Counted from the first letter of the stretch, positions 1 through 9,050 are shown. The stretch: DNA of 29,400 nt from Paracoccus denitrificans (GCA_003240735.1 QFNE01000026.1:1-29400), one strand, 5' to 3'. Notes: generated from the sequence alone by a model not told the origin. A program made the numbers and translations.

Positions 1-1383
1 CTGGAATTTCTGGAGTTTCGGCTGGTCGCCGAGGCACTGGCAGAGCGCGAGGTGCTGCTGCGCATGATGCCGCATATCGCGCACCCGATGCGGTTCGTCA
101 TGCCGCTTGACGAAAAGATGCGGTTCGACACGGAAACGCCCGTGTCGCGGATGGCAAAATGGGTGATGCCGTGGTCCGCCGGTCACCGGCCCGATATCAT
201 GATCCGTGCCGGACTGTTCCTTTACGATCATATCGGCAAGCGCAAATTCTTGCCGCCAACGAAAAAGCTGGACCTGAGGCGAGCGCCAGAAGGCAGGCCC
301 ATCCGCACCGACATCACCAAGGCGTTCGAATACAGTGACGTCTGGGTCAACGACGCACGGCTGGTGGCACTGAATGCGCGTGATGCAGCAGAACGCGGTG
401 CGTCGATCCTGACACAGACGCGGGTGACGGATGCCCGTCGCGACGGCGATCTGTGGCGGGTCACGACGACGCAAGGCGTCTTTCATGCCCGAGCATTTGT
501 CAATGCCGGGGGACCGTGGGTCGCGGATGTGATCCATGATGTAACCCATCTGCCGACGCGCGAACGCATTCGCCTGGTCAGAGGCAGCCACATCGTCACC
601 CGCAAGCTGTTTGACCACGACAAGGCTTACTTCTTCCAAGGTCCTGATGGGCGTATCATTTTTTCAATACCTTATGAGAATGACTTCACCCTGATTGGAA
701 CTACGGACGTCGATCATTCCGGCCCGCCCGGTGCGGCTGAATGTTCGCCGGAAGAACAAGCGTATCTATGCAAGTTCGCCAACCGCTATTTCCGGCAGGC
801 GATCGCGCCCGCGGATGTCGTGTGGACCTTTTCGGGTGTTCGTCCGCTTTACGATGACGGTGCATCCAGCGCGACGGCGGCGACGCGGGACTACGTCCTG
901 TCGATGGACACCAACGGGCCGGCCTGCCTTAACGTGTTTGGGGGCAAGATCACGACCTATCGGCGGCTGGCGGAAAGCGCGATGGACAAGCTGTCGCAAG
1001 CCTTTCCCGACATGGGTCCGGCGTGGACTGCGGGTGCACCGCTGCCCGGGGGTGATTTCCCAGTTGCGGGCGTTCCGAACCTGATCGCCGATCTGCGTGC
1101 GGCCTATCCGTTTCTGACCCAAGACTGGGCGACGCGGTTGATCCGCGCCTATGGGACCGACGCCGCCAAGATGTTGGGCGAGGCCAGACAGCCGGGCGAT
1201 CTGGGACGCGACTTCGGCGCGACGCTGACCGAGGTTGAGATCGACTGGCTGACGACGCACGAATTCGCGCGAACCGCGCAGGACATTCTGTGGCGCCGCA
1301 GCAAGCTTGGCCTTCACATCACGCCGGCAGAGCGCGACGATGTGACCGCGTGGATGGAGGAGAAGGGGCGCCGCGATGGCTGA
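1..1383 (+). CDS. glpD: Aerobic glycerol-3-phosphate dehydrogenase, 5'-truncated by the window
   Basis: FAD-dependent enzyme that oxidises sn-glycerol-3-phosphate to dihydroxyacetone phosphate at the inner membrane and passes electrons to quinone. The reading frame is open from base 1, so the N-terminal FAD-binding part lies upstream and no start can be assigned. Visible family motifs are NAGGPWVADV, the VRGSHIV segment, GTTDVDHSG and FSGVRPLYDD in the catalytic core, followed by the helical C-terminal domain. The stop overlaps the start of the glycerol kinase gene by 8 bp, indicating a glp operon with translational coupling. GlpD identity is clear from these motifs and the partner gene; the only limit is the missing 5' end. 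Confidence 0.95.
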   Translation: MEFLEFRLVAEALAEREVLLRMMPHIAHPMRFVMPLDEKMRFDTETPVSRMAKWVMPWSAGHRPDIMIRAGLFLYDHIGKRKFLPPTKKLDLRRAPEGRPIRTDITKAFEYSDVWVNDARLVALNARDAAERGASILTQTRVTDARRDGDLWRVTTTQGVFHARAFVNAGGPWVADVIHDVTHLPTRERIRLVRGSHIVTRKLFDHDKAYFFQGPDGRIIFSIPYENDFTLIGTTDVDHSGPPGAAECSPEEQAYLCKFANRYFRQAIAPADVVWTFSGVRPLYDDGASSATAATRDYVLSMDTNGPACLNVFGGKITTYRRLAESAMDKLSQAFPDMGPAWTAGAPLPGGDFPVAGVPNLIADLRAAYPFLTQDWATRLIRAYGTDAAKMLGEARQPGDLGRDFGATLTEVEIDWLTTHEFARTAQDILWRRSKLGLHITPAERDDVTAWMEEKGRRDG

Positions 1384-2875
1384 TGCAATACTGGCACTTG
1401 ATCAGGGCACCACGTCGTCTCGTGCCATCGTGTTTTCGCCCGACCTGAGCGTGCGTGCCATCGCGCAGGCCGAATTCCCGCAGCATTTCCCACGGTCCGG
1501 GTGGGTCGAACACGACGCCGAGGACATCTGGGCCACCACCGCCGCGACGGCCCGTGCCTCGATCGAGCGAGCAGGCGGACAGTCTGCGCAGATCGCCGCC
1601 ATTGGGGTTACCAATCAGCGCGAAACGACGGTCATCTGGGACCGCAAGACGGGTGCGCCCATTCACAGGGCAATCGTCTGGCAGGACCGGCGGACCGCGG
1701 ATCTGTGCGCCCGTCTGCGCGACGATGGGGTCGAACCCGAGGTGACGGGCGTCACAGGTCTTCTGCTCGATCCCTATTTCAGCGCCACGAAAATTGCGTG
1801 GATCCTCGACAACGTTCCGGGTGCCCGCCAACGGGCCGAGGCGGGGGATCTGGCCTTTGGAACGATCGATTGCTTTCTGATCTGGCGTTTGACGGGCGGG
1901 CAGGTGCATGCGACCGACGCCACCAACGCCGCGCGAACGATGCTGTACGACATTCACCGCGGCGAGTGGTCGGATGAGATGTGCCGTCTGTTCGACATTC
2001 CCCGCGCCCTGCTGCCGGACGTGCGCAACTGCGCGGACGATTTTGGCACTACGCGGCCCGATCTGTTTGGTCGCGCCATTCCGATTCTGGGCGTCGCAGG
2101 TGATCAGCAGGCGGCGACGGTCGGACAGGCGTGTTTCGATCCGGGCATGATGAAAACGACCTATGGCACCGGCTGCTTTGCGCTGCTGAACACCGGTGAC
2201 ACTGCGGTCCAGTCCAAGAACCGTTTGCTGACGACGATTGCCTATCAGTTGGACGGCAAGCCGACCTATGCGCTGGAAGGGTCGATCTTCATTGCGGGTG
2301 CGGTTGTCCAGTGGCTGCGCGACGGGTTGCGCGTGATCCGCGAAGCTGGCGAAACGGCAGCGTTGTCGGCGCGCGCCGACGCCGAGCAAGACGTCATGAT
2401 TGTCCCCGCCTTTACAGGTCTGGGCGCCCCGTGGTGGGAGCCCGAGGCGCGCGGTGCCATCTTTGGACTGACGCGGGCCACCGGACCGGCAGAACTAGCC
2501 CGGGCGGCGCTGGAAAGTGTCGGCTTTCAGACCCGCGATCTGCTGCAGGCGATGCACGCGGATTGGCCGGACGCGGGAAATGCGGTGCTGCGGGTTGATG
2601 GGGGGATGACGGCGTCTGAACCTGCGATGCAGTTTCTGGCGGATATCCTTGGCACGCCGGTCGACCGCCCGGCGAACGCCGAAACAACCGCGCAGGGGGC
2701 GGCGTGGCTTGCCGGGTTCAAGGCAGGGCTTTGTCCGGGTCCCGACGAACAGGCCAAGGCGTGGCGTCTGGAAAAACGGTTCGAACCGGCGCTAGACGAC
2801 GCAACCCGGCAAGCCCGCTATCGCCGATGGAAGCGGGTCGTGTCGGCGGTGGCGGATCTGGCCAAAGCGCCGTGA
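1376..2875 (+). CDS. glpK: Glycerol kinase
   Basis: Cytoplasmic ATP-dependent kinase that converts glycerol to glycerol-3-phosphate, the substrate of GlpD encoded just upstream. The 499-aa product has the usual family length. The N-terminus shows the FGGY-kinase phosphate loop LDQGTTSSRAIVF, then HDAEDIW, GTIDCFLIWRLTGG, GDQQAAT and, in the C-terminal ATPase lobe, RVDGGMTAS. The ATG at 1376 is preceded by a purine-rich ribosome site around 1354-1366 (GAGGAGAAGGGG) inside the end of glpD, which supports this start and coupling. The stop codon overlaps the GTG of the following ModE-type regulator by 3 bases. Confidence 0.97.
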   Translation: MADAILALDQGTTSSRAIVFSPDLSVRAIAQAEFPQHFPRSGWVEHDAEDIWATTAATARASIERAGGQSAQIAAIGVTNQRETTVIWDRKTGAPIHRAIVWQDRRTADLCARLRDDGVEPEVTGVTGLLLDPYFSATKIAWILDNVPGARQRAEAGDLAFGTIDCFLIWRLTGGQVHATDATNAARTMLYDIHRGEWSDEMCRLFDIPRALLPDVRNCADDFGTTRPDLFGRAIPILGVAGDQQAATVGQACFDPGMMKTTYGTGCFALLNTGDTAVQSKNRLLTTIAYQLDGKPTYALEGSIFIAGAVVQWLRDGLRVIREAGETAALSARADAEQDVMIVPAFTGLGAPWWEPEARGAIFGLTRATGPAELARAALESVGFQTRDLLQAMHADWPDAGNAVLRVDGGMTASEPAMQFLADILGTPVDRPANAETTAQGAAWLAGFKAGLCPGPDEQAKAWRLEKRFEPALDDATRQARYRRWKRVVSAVADLAKAP

Positions 2876-3225
2876 CCGACGGTTTCCCCCGGCTGAAGGT
2901 TCAGCTGCATCTGGCGGACGGCCAATGGCTCGGCCCCGGCAAGGCTGAAATGCTGGCGCTGATTGCCGAGACCGGCTCCATCTCCGCAGCCGGACGGCGC
3001 ATGAAGATGAGCTACAAGCGTGCGTGGTCGATGGTCGAGGGGCTGAACGCCATGTTTCCCGAACCGTTGGTCGACAGCGCAAGGGGCGGGCCCCAAGGGG
3101 GCGGGGCAAGTTTGACCGGCACCGGGCGGCGCGTCTTGGAGCAGTTTCAGGCTTTGCAGGCTGCGGTTGAGGCAGCGGCCGCACCAATTGTCGCGACGCT
3201 TTCCGATATGTCTGCCCGGAAATAA
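2872..3225 (+). CDS. Short ModE-type molybdenum-responsive winged-helix regulator
   Basis: A 117-aa protein consisting only of the N-terminal DNA-binding domain of ModE (LysR-like winged helix). The stretch AEMLALIAETGSISAAGRRM followed by MSYKRAWSMVEGLN is the family signature. The C-terminal molybdate-binding (TOBE/Mop) domains of full-length ModE are absent, so molybdate sensing would have to occur through a partner or not at all; single-domain forms are known in alphaproteobacteria. The GTG start at 2872 overlaps the glpK stop (GTGA). The frame is open further upstream inside glpK, but that part is glpK out of frame. The gene sits 63 bp before modA, so control of molybdate uptake is the natural role. 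Confidence 0.85.
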   Translation: MTDGFPRLKVQLHLADGQWLGPGKAEMLALIAETGSISAAGRRMKMSYKRAWSMVEGLNAMFPEPLVDSARGGPQGGGASLTGTGRRVLEQFQALQAAVEAAAAPIVATLSDMSARK

Positions 3226-3246
3226 CCCTTGCCGTCCGGCATCATT

Positions 3247-3271
3247 CGGATATGGCTTGCTGACCATAACG
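3247..3271. promoter_or_regulatory. Candidate Mo-box (ModE operator) before modA
   Basis: An imperfect inverted repeat lies between the ModE-type gene and modA: TATGG at 3251-3255 and CCATA at 3264-3268, flanked on both sides by CG (3247-3248 and 3270-3271). This resembles half sites of the type CG-N-TAT / ATA-N-CG known for ModE-binding sites, but arm lengths differ by one base and the match is loose. Its place upstream of modABC is the main support. Confidence 0.3.
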
Positions 3272-3288
3272 CCAGCGGAGGGCTTTGG

Positions 3289-4062
3289 ATGTCGAAGGTT
3301 TATCTTGTTCGTGGGTTGCTGGCAGGTGCCGCGATGCTCGTCGCGCTGCCGTCATGGGCCGAAGACGTAACTGTTTTCGCCGCAGCCAGCCTCAAGACCG
3401 CGCTGGATGAGATTGTGACGGACTATAACGCGAAGGGCGGCGACAAGGTCGTGGTGTCATACGCAGGTAGTTCAAAACTCGCCAAGCAGATTCAGGAAGG
3501 CGCGCCCGCCGATATCTTCATTTCGGCGGCCACCGACTGGATGGATACGCTGGACAAGGACGGACTGTTGGCGGACGGCACGCGCACGGACCTGCTGGGG
3601 AACACGCTGGTTCTGGTCGGCTCGGGCGCCGAGACGAGCGACGCGGTGATCACGACCAGCACCGACATCGCCGGGATGCTGAAGGGTGGCAAGCTGGCCA
3701 TGGCGATGGTCGATTCGGTGCCCGCCGGGGTCTATGGCAAGCAAGCGCTGACCACGTTGGGTCAATGGGACAAGCTGTCACCCAGCGTGGCGCAAGCCGA
3801 TGACGTCCGCGCGGCACTGATGCTGGTTTCAACCGGAGAGGCGCCGCTGGGTATCGTCTATGGGTCCGACGCGCGTGCGGACGACAAGGTCGGCGTCGTC
3901 GGGACGTTCCCCGCCGAGAGCCACGATCCCATCGTCTATCCCGCCGCGATCATCAGGCAGTCGGCGGATAAGGCAGCGGCCAAGGACTTCTTCGCCGCTC
4001 TGAAGACGCCAGCCGCCAGTGAATCGTTCGTCAAGCAGGGCTTCACCGTTCTGGGCAAATGA
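3289..4062 (+). CDS. modA: Periplasmic molybdate-binding protein
   Basis: Substrate-binding protein of the molybdate ABC transporter; captures molybdate in the periplasm for ModBC. The 257-aa product starts with a Sec signal peptide (MSKVYLVRGLLAGAAMLVAL, cleavage likely after SWA). The mature part opens with the ModA-typical VTVFAAASLKTALDEI, followed by SYAGSSKLAKQIQEGAPADI, which carries oxyanion-binding serines. ATG 3289 is chosen over an in-frame ATG 60 bases upstream because it has a GGAGGG ribosome site at 3277-3282 and gives a proper signal peptide. It overlaps modB by ATGA, so ModA and ModB are translationally coupled. Confidence 0.95.
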   Translation: MSKVYLVRGLLAGAAMLVALPSWAEDVTVFAAASLKTALDEIVTDYNAKGGDKVVVSYAGSSKLAKQIQEGAPADIFISAATDWMDTLDKDGLLADGTRTDLLGNTLVLVGSGAETSDAVITTSTDIAGMLKGGKLAMAMVDSVPAGVYGKQALTTLGQWDKLSPSVAQADDVRAALMLVSTGEAPLGIVYGSDARADDKVGVVGTFPAESHDPIVYPAAIIRQSADKAAAKDFFAALKTPAASESFVKQGFTVLGK

Positions 4063-4769
4063 TCGATGCCGTGACCGGCTGGCTGGGCCCGGCAGAGTGG
4101 CAGGCCGTGGGCCTGTCACTCAAGGTCTCGGCCATCGCCACGCTGCTGTCGCTGCCCTTCGGCATCGCGTGCGCGATGCTGCTGGCGCGGGGCCGGTTCT
4201 GGGGGCGCCAGCTTTTGAACGGCGTGGTCCATTTGCCGTTGATTCTGCCCCCTGTCGTCACAGGCTATCTGCTGCTGCGGACGATGGGGCGACGCGGCAT
4301 CATCGGGGAGTGGCTGGACCAGACGTTCGGTCTGGTCTTTGCCTTTCGCTGGACGGGCGCCGCGTTGGCGGCGGCGATCATGTCCTTTCCGCTGATGGTC
4401 CGCGCGATCCGCCTTGCGGTCGAGGCCGTCGATCCTAAGCTGGAGCAGGCTGCCGAAACGCTCGGCGCGTCGCGGTTAATGGTGTTTCTCACCGTGACGC
4501 TGCCTCTGATCCTGCCGGGTGTCATCGTCGGGTCGATCCTGGCCTTTGCCAAGGCGATGGGAGAGTTCGGGGCCACGATCACCTTCGTGTCGAACATCCC
4601 CGGGCAGACGCAAACGATCCCTTCTGCGATTTATGCGTTCCTGCAGGTCCCGGGCGGAGAGGATGCAGCCGCCCGGCTGGTCATCATATCCATTGCGGTC
4701 GCCATGGCCGCGCTGCTGCTGTCGGAAATGCTGGGGCAGGCTGTGGCCCGGCGGATCGCGGGGCGCTGA
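4059..4769 (+). CDS. modB: Molybdate ABC transporter permease
   Basis: Inner-membrane channel subunit of the molybdate importer. The 236-aa product has about five to six hydrophobic segments and the binding-protein-dependent permease EAA loop, seen as EQAAETLGASRLMVFLTVTL in the second half, which contacts ModC. LPLILPPVVTGYLLL and AKAMGEFGATITFVSNIPGQ are characteristic of ModB/CysTW-type permeases. Start ATG 4059 overlaps the modA stop. The stop at 4767-4769 is followed one base later by the modC start. Identity is secured by order modA-modB-modC. Confidence 0.95.
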   Translation: MIDAVTGWLGPAEWQAVGLSLKVSAIATLLSLPFGIACAMLLARGRFWGRQLLNGVVHLPLILPPVVTGYLLLRTMGRRGIIGEWLDQTFGLVFAFRWTGAALAAAIMSFPLMVRAIRLAVEAVDPKLEQAAETLGASRLMVFLTVTLPLILPGVIVGSILAFAKAMGEFGATITFVSNIPGQTQTIPSAIYAFLQVPGGEDAAARLVIISIAVAMAALLLSEMLGQAVARRIAGR

Positions 4770-4770
4770 G

Positions 4771-5829
4771 ATGCTGGAGGTAAGCCTTCGTCATCGGTTT
4801 TCCGGCTTTGATCTGGACGCGCGCTTTACCGCGCCCAGCGGACTGACCGCGCTGTTCGGCCCGTCTGGGGCCGGCAAGACCACCATCGTGAACGCGGTAT
4901 CGGGACTGCTGCGGCCAGACTATGGTCGTATCGTGGTCGGGGACCGGGTGCTGCTGGACACGGACGCGAACGTGTTCGTGCCAACCCGCAAACGGCGCAT
5001 CGGTTATGTCTTTCAGGAAGGGCGGTTGTTTCCGCATCTGATTGTGCGCCAGAACCTGACCTATGGCGCGCGCTTCCTGCGCAACGCGGATCGCCCGCCA
5101 GTCGGACCTGTCGTCGACATGCTTGGCATTGGCGCCCTGCTTGATAGGCGCCCCGCCACGCTGTCTGGTGGCGAGCGCTCTCGTGTCGGGATCGGTCGGG
5201 CGCTGTTGTCTGGCCCCGACTTGCTGATCATGGATGAACCTCTTGCTGCGCTGGATGACGCACGGCGACAAGAGATCATGCCGTATCTGGAACGCCTGCG
5301 CGACGCGGCTAAGGTGCCGATTCTGTATATCAGCCATTCGGTCAGCGAAGTGGCGCGCCTGGCGACAACACTGGTCGCCGTCGATCGGGGCCGCGTGGTC
5401 GCGGCAGGACCCTTGGCAGAGGTTGCGGCCGACCCTGATCTCGGGCTGGCTCAGGCAGGTGACGCGGGGGCGGTTCTAGGCGCGCGGGTGGTGGGGATCG
5501 AAGCCGACGGTCTGACGCGGCTGGAAACGGTTGCGGGGCCGCTGTTCATCACGGGCGAGGCGGGGCAGGTCGGCCGCACCCTGCAGCTGAGAATCCGGGC
5601 AGCAGACGTCACGATATCGCTCAGCCGACCGACGGACAGTTCGGCCTTGAATATCCTGCCCGCCGTCGTTGATAGAATCGTTCCCACCGCCAACGCGGCA
5701 ACCATTCGGCTGACGTTGGGTGACGATGCAGCCATTCTGGCCCGCATCACCCGCAGGTCCGTCGACGCGCTGGCATTGCGTCCGGGTGTTCCCTGTCACG
5801 CGACGATCAAGTCCGTCGCCCTTGGCTGA
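4771..5829 (+). CDS. modC: Molybdate ABC transporter ATP-binding protein
   Basis: ATPase that powers molybdate import with ModB. The 352-aa product carries Walker A GPSGAGKT at residues 30-37, a Q-loop (GYVFQEGRLFPHL), the ABC signature LSGGERSR, Walker B LLIMDEPLAALD and the switch histidine in YISHSVSEV. The last 100 or so residues form a TOBE/Mop-like domain, normal for ModC and able to bind oxyanion. ATG 4771 is used because the open frame further upstream is modB in another frame and because it gives the expected N-terminus MLEVSLRHRF. Last gene of the mod operon; no strong terminator is visible in the 106 bp that follow. Confidence 0.95.
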   Translation: MLEVSLRHRFSGFDLDARFTAPSGLTALFGPSGAGKTTIVNAVSGLLRPDYGRIVVGDRVLLDTDANVFVPTRKRRIGYVFQEGRLFPHLIVRQNLTYGARFLRNADRPPVGPVVDMLGIGALLDRRPATLSGGERSRVGIGRALLSGPDLLIMDEPLAALDDARRQEIMPYLERLRDAAKVPILYISHSVSEVARLATTLVAVDRGRVVAAGPLAEVAADPDLGLAQAGDAGAVLGARVVGIEADGLTRLETVAGPLFITGEAGQVGRTLQLRIRAADVTISLSRPTDSSALNILPAVVDRIVPTANAATIRLTLGDDAAILARITRRSVDALALRPGVPCHATIKSVALG

Positions 5830-5891
5830 GTTGCACGCCGCGCAAACCTGACATGTCGCAACGGGTTCACATTGACGCCGCGCGCCCGAAA

Positions 5892-5907
5892 CATTAGCTG
5901 GCTAATG
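5892..5907. promoter_or_regulatory. Likely MarR operator, perfect 16-bp palindrome
   Basis: CATTAGC at 5892-5898 and GCTAATG at 5901-5907 are exact reverse complements separated by TG. Size and TTAGC/GCTAA composition are typical of MarR-family operators. The site lies 28 bp before the marR start, suggesting that MarR represses its own operon and is released by a small ligand. Confidence 0.6.
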
Positions 5908-5935
5908 AAATTCTTGCAGATGATGGCGGCGCGAT

Positions 5936-6364
5936 ATGCAGGTGCAGGATCAGCTTGTTGAACTGCTGGTGCAGACAATGCGCGACATGCGCAGACATTA
6001 CGATAACGCGGCCCGTGAAAACGGGCTGACGCTGGCGCGTGCGCGCGTCATCAGCGCGGTGCGGCGTGACGAAGGGGCATCCCAGGCGCAGATCGCGCAT
6101 GCGCTGGAAATCGAAGGTCCGACGCTGAAAAAGCTGGTCGATGCGTTGGAGGAGCGGGGGTTTATCGAACGCCGCGACGATCCGACCGATGGTCGGCGCA
6201 AGACTCTGTATCTGACGGCATCTGGGCGTGACACACGCGTGGCCGATCTTGGACGACGGCTTCGCTCTGACATGGTCGAAGGGATCGCCGCCGAAGATTT
6301 GAAAACGACGTGTGAGGTGCTGCGGCGAATGGGCGACAACATGAACCGGCCCGCCCAGCCATGA
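5936..6364 (+). CDS. MarR-family transcriptional repressor
   Basis: A 142-aa winged-helix regulator that probably controls the downstream efflux genes. The core ASQAQIAHALEIEGPTLKKL is the helix-turn-helix and the wing carries the family motif DDPTDGRRKTLYLT, with dimerisation helices at both ends. The gene is preceded by a perfect palindrome (5892-5907) and overlaps the MFS gene by ATGA at 6361, so repressor and pump are cotranscribed. The ligand cannot be read from the sequence; MarR proteins in such operons usually respond to phenolic or other lipophilic compounds. Confidence 0.9.
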   Translation: MQVQDQLVELLVQTMRDMRRHYDNAARENGLTLARARVISAVRRDEGASQAQIAHALEIEGPTLKKLVDALEERGFIERRDDPTDGRRKTLYLTASGRDTRVADLGRRLRSDMVEGIAAEDLKTTCEVLRRMGDNMNRPAQP

Positions 6365-8016
6365 GCGATCAGGCCGCGCCTGCCGCGGACACGCCGAAAC
6401 CAGCGGGTCCGCCCCAGAACCCGCCGCTGCCCGTTAGGCAGGCGATCCCCTATATGTTGGCCGCAGTGGTAATCGCGGTGTCGCAAGGGCTGTCGCAGGG
6501 GATGCTGTCCGTCAACGTTCCGCAGATCGCAGGTGACCTGGGCGTGACCCAGACGCAGGCCACATGGCTGTTGGCCGCCTACATGATCCCGCGCGGCGCG
6601 ATGCCCTTGGCCCTGATCAAGATCCGCACACAATTCGGCCTTCGCCGCTTTGCCGAGATCGGGATCGCGCTTTACGTCCTGATCGCCTTCGCGGGCCTCT
6701 GGGCCATCGATTTCCGCTCGGCCGTGGTGCTGCAGTTCTTTCTGGGCGTGTCGTCTTCGTCCCTCTCGACGCTGGCATTTCTTTACATGCTGGAGCCGTT
6801 GGCCCCGGCGTGGAAAATGCGGTTGGGGCTGCCTATGGTCATGACGTTCATTACCACCGGTCCCTTGCTGGCCCGGATCGTGTCCCCGACACTGATCGGC
6901 GATGGTGGCCTGATGAACATGCACCTGCTGTCACTGGGTCTGGCCATGATCTGCCTGACGCTGGTGTACCGTCTGCCGCTTCGACCCGTGCCGCACATGA
7001 AGGTCATTGAGGCGGCGGACTTCATCAGTTTTACATTGATTTTCATTGGGATTTCCGGCCTGACGATCGCCTTTGTCATGGGGCCGATCTACTACTGGGT
7101 GGATGCGCCATGGATCGGCAGCATCATTGCCGGCGCTGTGGGGTCGCTGGCCATTGCCGTGATCATCGAACTGAACAGGGCGCGACCCATTATCGACGTG
7201 CGTTGGCTTGCATCGCCCGCAATGCTGCATCTGGCGTTCACGCTGTTTCTGTTCCGGCTGCTTTTGTCCGAACAAAGCAGCGGCGCGCCGCGCATGTTCC
7301 AGGTTCTTGGTCTTGCGAACGCACAGATGGAGGGGTTGTTCACGGTTATCGTGCTTGCCACCCTGATGGGCGGTCTGGCCTGCATTGCGTGGATCAAGAT
7401 CACTCGTGTCCCGATGTTTCATCTCATCGCATTGATCCTGATCGCTGCTGGGGCGTGGATGGACAGCTATGCCACTGTTCTGACGCGACCGCATGAGATG
7501 TTCATCAGTCAGGCGCTGATCGCATTTGCTGGGATGCTGTTCCTGCCATCGGCCATGATGAACGGCCTGATTGCCGCACTGTCGCGGGGGCCGCAGTATA
7601 TCCTGTCGTTTGTCGTCATTTTCATCGCAACGCAAAGCATCGGCGGGATTGCTGGATCAGGCCTTTTCACGACGATCATCAACAATCGCGTCGCGGTCCA
7701 CACCCATGTGCTGGGCGAAGAATTGCAAACCACCTCTGCCCCAACCGCGCAAGCGGTTGCCTCTCGCGCCGCGGCGATGACGGCCAGCGTCGGTGACCCG
7801 ACGATGCGCCAGGCGCAGGCGGTCTCGATGATCTCTCAGGATGTGACCCAACAGGCCACGGTTCTGGCCTACAACGACGCCTACAAGCTCACGTCGCTTG
7901 CCGCCATGGTGGCTGCAATCGCGCTGCTTCTTCACATGGTTCGCGACGCGATTGCGGCCAGACTAACTGCCAAGGCTGCGGCCAAAGCACCCAGCCAACC
8001 CGAGACTGCATCATGA
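6361..8016 (+). CDS. DHA2-family MFS efflux transporter (EmrB-like)
   Basis: A 551-aa inner-membrane major facilitator with about 14 hydrophobic segments, the size of drug:H+ antiporter family 2. The cytoplasmic N-terminus is Ala/Pro-rich. Segment 1 contains SQGLSQGMLSVNVPQIAGDL and is followed by QTQATWLLAAYMIPRGA, corresponding to the DHA2 start region; the last segment is followed by an Ala/Lys-rich tail. It is sandwiched with ATGA overlaps between marR and a HlyD-type fusion protein, the standard layout of tripartite EmrAB-type exporters. No TolC-type outer-membrane gene is present in the window, so a distant one would be used. The substrate is unknown. Confidence 0.88.
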   Translation: MSDQAAPAADTPKPAGPPQNPPLPVRQAIPYMLAAVVIAVSQGLSQGMLSVNVPQIAGDLGVTQTQATWLLAAYMIPRGAMPLALIKIRTQFGLRRFAEIGIALYVLIAFAGLWAIDFRSAVVLQFFLGVSSSSLSTLAFLYMLEPLAPAWKMRLGLPMVMTFITTGPLLARIVSPTLIGDGGLMNMHLLSLGLAMICLTLVYRLPLRPVPHMKVIEAADFISFTLIFIGISGLTIAFVMGPIYYWVDAPWIGSIIAGAVGSLAIAVIIELNRARPIIDVRWLASPAMLHLAFTLFLFRLLLSEQSSGAPRMFQVLGLANAQMEGLFTVIVLATLMGGLACIAWIKITRVPMFHLIALILIAAGAWMDSYATVLTRPHEMFISQALIAFAGMLFLPSAMMNGLIAALSRGPQYILSFVVIFIATQSIGGIAGSGLFTTIINNRVAVHTHVLGEELQTTSAPTAQAVASRAAAMTASVGDPTMRQAQAVSMISQDVTQQATVLAYNDAYKLTSLAAMVAAIALLLHMVRDAIAARLTAKAAAKAPSQPETAS

Positions 8017-9050
8017 ACAAAGAATACACGCTGCCCACCCTCATCGCATTGATCATCGGTTTGTTCGGGGTTGGACTGGTCCTTTATACGTGGCACCTGC
8101 CACCTTTTTCGGAAACCGAGCCGTCGACCGAAAACGCCTATGTGCGCGGTCGCATCACTACGCTGGCCCCGCAGCTGTCGGGATATATCAGCAAGGTGGC
8201 GGTTCAGGATTTCGCGGACGTCAAGAAAGGCGATGTGATCGCCGAAATCGACGACCGCATCTATCGCCAACGTCTTGCGCAGGCAAAGGCCGGGCAGGAA
8301 GAGGCCGACGCGGCCCTGAAGATTGCGCAGCAAAGCGTCAAATCAGCCGAAGCCGTCGCACGCGCGAACGAGGCGACGCTGGAGGCGGCCAAGTCCGCGC
8401 TGGGAACCGCGCAAGCCAATCGTGAACGTAACACGGCTTTGCAAACCCGGGGCGTGTCGTCGCAGTCCAGCGTTGACCAGACCGAGCTTGCCTATCAGCA
8501 AGCCGACGCCGCGGTGACGCAGGCCGAGGCGCAGGTCGACGTGCAGCGCGAGGCGATTTCCTCTGCTCGGGTTCAGCTGTCCGCGCGTGACGCCGACATT
8601 GCCAGCGCAAAGGCCGCAGTCGAGCTGGCGCAGATCGACCTGTCCAACACAATCATCCGCGCCCCCGAGGACGGCAGGCTGGGGCAGGTTGGGGTGCGGG
8701 TTGGCCAATACGTCACCGCAGGATCGGCGCTGGTCTCTCATGTCGGTCCGGACGTTTGGGTGATCGCGAACTTCAAGGAGACCGCATTGCGTGGAATGGC
8801 ACCCGGTCAGCCGGTCAAGTTTACCGTCGACGCGTTGCAGGGTCAGGCGTTCACCGGACGTGTTCAGTCGTTTTCCCCGGCAACGGCGTCAGAATTCAGC
8901 CTGCTGTCCGCCACGAACGCAACCGGCAACTTCACGAAGGTCGCCCAGCGTCTGCCCGTGCGGATTGCAATCGATCCCGGTCAGGACCATGCGGAATATC
9001 TTGCGCCCGGGCTGTCGGTCATTGTTCATGTGGATACAGCGGTGAACTGA
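8013..9050 (+). CDS. HlyD/EmrA-type membrane fusion protein
   Basis: Periplasmic adaptor linking the MFS pump to an outer-membrane channel. The 345-aa product has one N-terminal membrane anchor (TLIALIIGLFGVGLVLYTW), then the first lipoyl half containing TTLAPQLSGYISKVAVQDF, a long Ala/Gln/Glu-rich coiled-coil hairpin (about residues 85-205), the second lipoyl half (IIRAPEDGRLGQVGVRVGQY) and a beta-barrel with FKETALRGMAPGQPVKF. Start ATG 8013 overlaps the pump stop. Last gene of the marR operon; a weak hairpin (CAGCG/CGCTG) lies shortly after the stop but without a T-tract. Confidence 0.9.
   Translation: MNKEYTLPTLIALIIGLFGVGLVLYTWHLPPFSETEPSTENAYVRGRITTLAPQLSGYISKVAVQDFADVKKGDVIAEIDDRIYRQRLAQAKAGQEEADAALKIAQQSVKSAEAVARANEATLEAAKSALGTAQANRERNTALQTRGVSSQSSVDQTELAYQQADAAVTQAEAQVDVQREAISSARVQLSARDADIASAKAAVELAQIDLSNTIIRAPEDGRLGQVGVRVGQYVTAGSALVSHVGPDVWVIANFKETALRGMAPGQPVKFTVDALQGQAFTGRVQSFSPATASEFSLLSATNATGNFTKVAQRLPVRIAIDPGQDHAEYLAPGLSVIVHVDTAVN

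Noticed and set aside
1319..2389. 356-codon minus-strand open frame opposite glpK
   Set aside because: Shadow of glpK, no motif and no ribosome site.
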